This document shows positions 41,201-48,900 of a stretch of DNA of 64,000 nucleotides, piece after piece. The position numbers were made by a program, and so were the translations under genes. The stretch spans positions 28,541,201 through 28,605,200 of the forward strand of contig CP099846.1 in assembly GCA_030062745.1 (NCBI GenBank). The letters are read 5' to 3'. How positions within the stretch are numbered: the stretch's first letter is position 1; every line of letters starts with the position of its first letter. This DNA is from Capitulum mitella. Taxonomy: Eukaryota; Arthropoda; Thecostraca; Pollicipedomorpha; Pollicipedidae. The notes below the pieces were generated by a model that made no database searches, had not been told where the DNA came from, and saw nothing but the letters and a program-made list of their open reading frames with translations.

Positions 41201-42884
41201 GGGCACGGCCGCGGCGGCGGCGATATGGGTAACTGGGACCGCCGGCATCGGCTGACGACGGCTCGTGCCTCCCATTGTGACGGCTAATAGCGTGGCCAAG
41301 ATTTCCCTAATGGGGGACAGTCAAGACTAAAATAAAAAACTGTAATGTTACTCCTATCATTTTATTGAAAACATGGGGAAATGAACCCTATCAAATAGCA
41401 GATCAGAAAATTTTGAAAATAAAAGTGCGTGGATTTCTGGTTTTGAAGGATATTTACTTTCAAAACAAATCCTTTGCGACAACAGCCAATTTTTCGAAAT
41501 CCCTGACCACGACGAGGTCAACTAACCCCTCCGACCCCTTCCTTTACTGTTGATGACGGTCATCCACAAGACAGCGAGCAGGTTGGCGCAGGTTGTACAC
41601 AGCAGTGGTCAGAGAGTCGCACGTTCAGTAGAAAGTCTTCGTTTCCTTTCCCTGTATTTTTTGATTCTTTTCGTACATCTTCCGCAAGGAAACTGTATTG
41701 TTACCAGACGTGATGGAAGTGCCCACCAAGAATTTTTGTGTCACGGAATCGTCGGCAAGGTGGCTTATGTAACTGACGTATGCCATTTAAATTTCGGTGG
41801 TTTACGTAATCCACGCCGGGTGTTTGGCGCCGGCGAACCCAGACGAAAAAAAACGGCAAGATCCCGCCAGCCGAGCCAGCAGGCTGGCGCTCTCTGCGAT
41901 CCGGACAGTGCCGGGGGCGCCCGATCCAGGTCAGCGGACGCACCGATTCACCTCCGCCGCCCGCGCCGATCGCCCGCCGCCCAGCACCGAGAGAGAGGCA
42001 GAGAAACTCGCCGCCGGCCGCCTGACCGCGCCGCCGGCCGGCACGCGGCGCGCCGAGCTGCCCAGCTCGCCGGCTCTCGGCCGACGCTCGCCGCGACAGC
42101 CTCCTCCCGCCACCGCGGCGCACTTTCACTGCCAAAGCCGGCCGGCCCGGCACGCGGCCCGGCCGGCGCCGCTCGAAAAAGCCGGAGCGCGCGACCGGAC
42201 CGCGGCGGCGAGGCGCACGCGAGGGTCAATGAACTGCGGGTCAGCCGGAGCGCGCGCGCCGGCCGGCCGGCGGCGGCCGCCGCGCGGCCCGCGTCGCGGC
42301 CGTCGTCTGAATCACGCCGGCCGCGCCGCCGCCGCCGCGCCCAGGCCGGCCCGTTCCGAGAACGTGACGCCGGCGATGACGGCCGGTTTCGCCGCGCGCG
42401 GAAACGTTCCGCGCCTCCGAGCGGCGGCTGGCCGCAGCGGGTGCGCTCGAAAACGAGAGAGACCATGACGTCGATGCCACACGGGCGGCGCACGAGGCAG
42501 GGTGTGTCCCCAGTGCTGGCGGCCTTCGCCAGCTGCACTTCGCGGTACGAAAGGGCACGATGACGCACCACGATAAGGGTTTGGCGCGACCGACAGAGTG
42601 AGAAAACACCCCCAGCAGGTGAGTTGCCCGCACTCACGGGGACGGAGTGGCAGACTACTTTGAATTATAAGAGGGCTGGACCCCCAATGCTTCAAATGTG
42701 ACGACGATGAACGATAGCACCTTCAACTCCATTGCAAAGAAACCTTAAACGCGCCCCGCTTCCCCCACAGTCGTCCTCCAGCCGAATGTCGCGCGGCCAC
42801 GCTCCCCGCCCGTGCGGAAGTCGCGCGAAACCCGGCCGGGCGCCGATTTCGCTCGACAATGGGCGGCGGCGGCGGCCGGAACTG

Positions 42885-42948
<64 letters not shown>

Positions 42949-45900
42949 ACGGCCGGCGCTGTCCAGCTGTGTGCCGCGCCGCGGAACTAGGCCATCGTCC
43001 GGCGGCGGCGGCGGCGGCGGCAGGCCGCGGACGCGGCAGCCGAGGGGTGGCGGCAGCGACGCACGCGGAAAGCGCCAAATTAGGGGTTGATGTCGCATGC
43101 ACACGCTGGCCTTGGTGCTCTGCGCTGACTGGACTTTGCAGAAGAGGCCGTGAGCGTGCAGGCGGGATTTCACTTGTTTTCGACGCACCTGCGTGATTTG
43201 GGCCTCAGCTGGCTCGGGCATGTTTCTGATGCAGCGTGCCTGGTCGGTGTCGCAATTAACGGCGAAAAACTCCCCGGTCTGGCTGCAAAACAGTTTGACG
43301 AGTGCCTCAGCCGCGTAGGGATATCGGCCGGCCAGTCTTCTTACACAAGTCGTTTCCACTTCGGGAATATTCCCGGCTGGAAACGTGCCGCCTACGATTT
43401 ACATCGTTCTTAAAATATCGCTAATGTCGAACAACAGCATGCTTCATTCGCCTGGGAAAAAATGACAACCTTACTCTTTGGCAGAGCGTTGTGCTGCAAG
43501 ACGGTAGATGTCGCCAAGCAGCAATGGAAACAAAGGCAGCCTCTTTCATAATGTGCTGAGTGGTAATGGAAACATAGGTGATTTGTTATATAATGTACTT
43601 CAGCGTTCTTGAATAAGCCAAGCTCGCACAAAATTTTTGCTTTTGGTTCGTTCAAATTACATGAAATTGCCATCAACTAACAGAAGAAATATCTTTACGA
43701 CAAACTCGGGGAAGAATTGAACGATTCTGATCACGTCGCATAACTACCAATGCGTCTCTGTTTCACCACCGCCGGAACTTTGAGGAGGCCAACACTGAGA
43801 GCAGAACGCCCACTGTTATATAACCACTCCAGCGTGTTCCCGTGCTGTCGCCTCGAGTCGGCGAGTCGGAGGGAATGGTCTGCGCGATCCGGGACGCATT
43901 ATATAACGCACGAACATCGCACGGTTCAATTTTCTGTGAATTCAATTTTCTTACGAGTGCTGATCGTCCGGCTGCGGGTCGGTGCATTGCGTGTCCGTCG
44001 GACGACGACTCGCCAGCGGTCTTCGAGTGCTCGATATGGACACGGACCGGTCAGCTGCGATCTGATGACTGCCCACGCCTTTGTGACTACAAAACGGTCA
44101 ATAGGACGAGCGAGACGACAGGTTCGCGAGTTGCTGTTGACAACCTGGCAGTGACTGTTAACGAAGCACGCAGAAAACTAGAAGACAGCTCGCGCATATT
44201 TCTTTACTCACGAATTGTAAAAGATAGTCGAATCTGTCACCTGAACGACTGTAACCGTCCAGGAGCCTCTATTGTCACAGGAATGATACCTGAACAGACG
44301 GTGGGCTTACGATGTCACGGCTCGTTACCGCTGGTTAAGGAAAAGAGCCTGCGAAACCAGGGCCTCATCCTGGTGACACCACGCAACGACAATGCGGTAG
44401 TGGCCTACCGGCTGATGTTTCTATTTCACTCTGGCTGACATCATTGTTTTACATCAAGTTTTGCGATTTTCCGCCTCAGACATCTTAACGATTCGGCGTT
44501 GATGCCGGATGCGTGGCATTTTCCTCCCTTATCCATCCTCCTGTGACAGCATATTTCGGGTAACGACGGGTTGTTTGGCAACTCGAAGGCATATTATGAA
44601 GCACACGACAAAGCTCGAGTTCTTGCGTGTCTCCATGCATTGAAATTCATACAAATAAGAGTATGTTAAACAAAACATGCAAAATGGTATAAAATGAGGT
44701 ATAAAAGATCCAAAACGTAGTATGTCATGCAAAAATCCCAATCATGGCTACTCTTCTTTCGAAAAGAAAAAAATACTCGAATCAATTTCGAGACAGGGCA
44801 ACAGCATCATAAGCGAAGGTTCGTGATTGCTTGTATGATACTGTTTACGTCAGACGGACTTCACAACTTCCTGAGTACACCACATGAAGGATCTGTCAAC
44901 GCTCAGTCACAAAAAGAAATGACACAAAACAAAAGCACCCAATGGCGGCACTGACGGCCATGAAATCAACCACGTTTTAGCCCCGAATGGCAAATTCTGC
45001 TGATACGACTCTGCTTTCAGCCCCAGAAAAAGAAGGAACCGGCTTAAAGCGGCGACCGGTAACCACCGGCTCATCCGTGACGTCGGCACACGGTCAGCGC
45101 GAAATCCGTGCGCAGGAGGAATTAGCGCCGGCGCACGGCGACCATGACTGAGCGCTGAGACGTCAGCCGGCGGGGTGTGCTGATCGGCTGAGCAGAAGGC
45201 CGGCGACTGGCGGCCGGCCCGAGCTCAAGGTGGGCAAGGCGCCCCCGCTCCCGTCTCCGCACGGGGGCGGCCTACGTCATGGGCAAATCGGGACACGTGA
45301 GCGGTGCGGCCCAGCGGCCGGCACACGGCCCTCACGGAAAAAGTGCCGCTGAGGTGCCTCGTGACAGGCACGAGGGCATCGCAGAACTGCCGCGGTGATA
45401 TGTGACAACAGAGGGCCTCGAGTCAGGCCACAGCACCACTTCCACGGGCAAGGGCGGGTCCAGACCTTGTTCTGGGGGGCAAATCTCCATTCCTGAACCC
45501 TACCCTGGCCCGAAATGTTGATTTCTCCCCGGATTTCGGCCACTTTGTGTCACCATTTCTGAAAATAAGCATGAGCAAAAAGATGAAAACAGAAAAAAAT
45601 GAATCTTGCGTCCGAAACGGGGGAGCAAAAGACATGTTGGCCCTCCTTTTCGATGAAAGGGGCCATGGCCGCGATAACCTCCTGCATCCGCCAGTGTCCA
45701 CGGGACAACGGCTTCGGGAGCGCCATCGGAACCCCTGACTGGCACTGGTCCTCATCGTGGTCCTCGCCGTGACGCTATGACCCCAAATGTACGTCCGGCA
45801 CGACCGAGGGACCACGACGAGAGACCCTCGCTGGACGTCCGACCAGCGTCCGGAGGCGGGCGAACAGCACGCCCCGGGCCACAGCGGTCCGGACGCTGCG

Positions 45901-48900
45901 TCCGGGCCGCCGGCGCCGGAGCCGTCCGGGCACGAGGCAGGCCGCGGCCGGGCCGCCGGCGCCGGAGCCGTCCGGGCACGAGGCAGGCCGCGGCCGGCGC
46001 CGCGCGGAGACAGCGGCCGGCGCGGCGACCGGCGGCCGGACCGGTCCGCGGCGGCGGCCGGCACCGCCGCCCGTGACGTGGCAGCGCCGCCACCGCCGCC
46101 GCCACGGTCAGGGCCGGGAGGCCCCACGTGCACCGGCCGCCGCTCTGCAGCCGGCCCGTCGCCGTAGTCACGGGGACGGTCGCGGCGCACGCCGACAGGC
46201 CGGCGCCGGCCGGGGATTCACGGCGGTTTCCCCGGCCGCGGCTGGGGCCCGACGGCGCCCCACCAGGCGGGTGTTCCCGGCAAGCGGAGGCCGTGTTTTC
46301 GGGGAGGCAGCGGCGCAGCCGGGACTGCAGCCGCTGTCGGCCTCTTCAGGCAGCGCCAGACTGAGCGCGCGCTGTTCGACGCAGCCGTCACGACTGCACC
46401 CGTGATGTGCGTTGTAATTAATTATGCGGGATGCGAGCCGTAAGAGCGCAGAATCGCGCCCGCGACGTAAAAACACGCGAATCCTTATGCTTCAAATTGT
46501 AAAAATCTCCTGAACTGCTTCTCTTGCGGTCGGGCTATAATATATGGGTCCAAGGGCTTCACCAACGGTTTTCCGTCTTGGTCTCCTTTACGTGGAATCC
46601 AATGAAGCTCAAATGCTACTCTCTCTCAGGATTTCAGCCATGATGCTTCATAAACTCCAAAAAGCCGCGCGCTACGTGGCGAATGCTGCAACAAAGTTGG
46701 GGACCATCCCTGTCGGCACAAAGCTTGGGGAAACCCGTGCACTCTGTCCCTTCGTAGCGAAGCCGACGCGTTAATGCCAAACACAAACAATGCAGCTGGA
46801 TCAGTGATGAACATTTAGGATCATCTCGTCAGATCGAAAGCCTTCAGGCCCCCACATTAAACCTGGATTTGTCATTATCTCGTCCTTTATCGGCCACCGG
46901 CCGAGGAACACCTGTGTGCCGATTGTTTAACGATCATTTGGCTTAGCTCTCATCATCTGAAGTAACCAATGACACAGAAATGAGTCATCAGAGACATCAG
47001 ACAACAGGCAAGAGAAGCTGTGATCCCACTTAAAACCATTACAATGGTAAACAGTGTCAATCACGTCCCTCATCCATGAAACACTGTCAGCATAACACAC
47101 CAGTGCAAATCGGAAGCAGACCCGTGATTTTAGGACAGGAAACCGTGTGGGATTGGGAACTGCCCTTTCGATGTCCTTTCGAGTTATCGCCCACTATCTG
47201 GGACATCGTCCCGAAAACGTTTCCAACAGAAATTCTTCGAAAAAAGTGCTGAAACCTCACTCCTGATGATAACTCTAAATCCATCCTTGGACAAATCCGA
47301 CAACCAATACCCACTGCCCAAATGCTTTCACATCTAATTCGCTTCATTTATCACAGACAGTGAGTTTTTCAGGCTTTTGCACGTTTCAGCAAACACTTTC
47401 GCGTGTCCTTACAACACGTGGACATCACAAACGCTCAGTCCAGAATTTTCTGCGGAGATATGCGACGTCCTCCGCGTGCGCATTCAGAACCGCCCACGTG
47501 AAGGCAATCCAGCCAGGCAGCAGAAAAAAAGTAATTGTCACTACCGCGGCATCGTCACGAAGGCACATCAGACGACTTCCAATGACCTCTTTTAGCAAAA
47601 GATCCATAAAACTTCGTCGACACTTGCACTGCTATCGAGTTTAAGGATGGATCCGTGCCGTGTTCCAGTAGGCTGCCCGTGGATCCAAAAAAGCGCAAAA
47701 TCGCAGAATGCCAGTCAAGTTGAAGCACCAGATCCATTGCCGATGGGTGGAATGTGTCAATGACGTATCGAGAAGGCCCGCAGGCACAAACCAAAAGTTC
47801 AGCGGTGCCGCTTCTCGCTAATACTCCAGCGAACAGTCAGCTCAGCGACGACCAAACGGCTGGTGAGCAGTCACGCACACCCCTTCTCTTCTTTCCCAGA
47901 ACCTGAATACGTGCCTGGTCTGGTGTCTACCACAACAGCAAGGCTATGGTTTGAAGCTTTGCTAAGGGGATGATGAATCTTGCAAAAGTATTATCCTCGG
48001 TTGCTACGAACTGCCAGGGTCATTTCGCGTCGCAGCCTCTCACGCCGGTTGTCGCGGAGGACGGCGAATCGTCGCTATTACCGGGACTCGAACCGGGAAC
48101 AAAACTACTGGGGCTGCTCACTTCATAAGGTCCCTTGACAAAATCAAATTCTTCGGCGTGCTTAATCAAAACTGGGTTGCTAAAGCAACAACACAAAAAA
48201 CGCACAAAACCCCGCCGATATCCAATGGTTAAGAGGCTGAAACGCAGTGGCACTTCGGACTGCTCCTCAGCTCAGACGTGCAACATGGTTTTCCTCCTCC
48301 GATCATCAGCACGCACTCACCGGTCGAGGCGCCATGAGTGGCCTCCGTTGTAGGCACCTTGAACTGCGCCTCGCGTCGCAACCGGAGCGCATCGCCTGTG
48401 GCGTCTGGAACAGAGGCATCGGTCAACCGGACGAGTCCCAGAACCTGACCCCAGCGAGCAGATGTAGCCAGCAATGGATCAGACAGCCGAATGGCGGTCA
48501 CGCACGCCAAGAGCTCGGCATTCTTTCCTCAGTAAGCACGAAGTCCCCTTCTGGGAATTCGCTTCTTCATTCGGACATCCCACAAAGGGGGTTCAGCGGG
48601 ACAGATGATAAAAAAGGTGGAAAAGACAATACAAGCTGTCTTGAGAACGTCGCAGATCACCTAAGCCACGGTGAAACATGCATCGAGCGCAGTGGGAAAT
48701 GCTACCTGCCGCAAGTATTCGGCAAATGTATGTCGATTATTAAAAAAGCCCGTGAGCCGAATTATCATTTTGCTTCCGTGTTCAGGGGTCAAATGCACCA
48801 CCGGCCAAGTCGCCGTGGTACGTGGTGACCAGATGGTCATTGGCCAGTGCATGTCATTTAGGCGAATAAGAAATGTGGCACGCCGTGAGAGAAAATGCAG

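Noticed and set aside
41550..42637. Open frames of 223-337 codons on both strands
   Set aside because: Produced by extreme GC content in a CpG block; Arg/Ala/Pro-rich with no recognisable motif.
42692..43359. Poly-Gly, poly-Ala and poly-Arg frames
   Set aside because: Translation of the CGC trinucleotide repeat in different frames.
43842..44438. Plus-strand open frame of 198 codons with several cysteines
   Set aside because: No known domain, no splice context, and codon use unlike the GC-rich genes here; cannot be supported.
45423..46405. Open frames of up to 255 codons in the second CpG block
   Set aside because: Same cause; they include a 46-bp direct duplication and no protein similarity.
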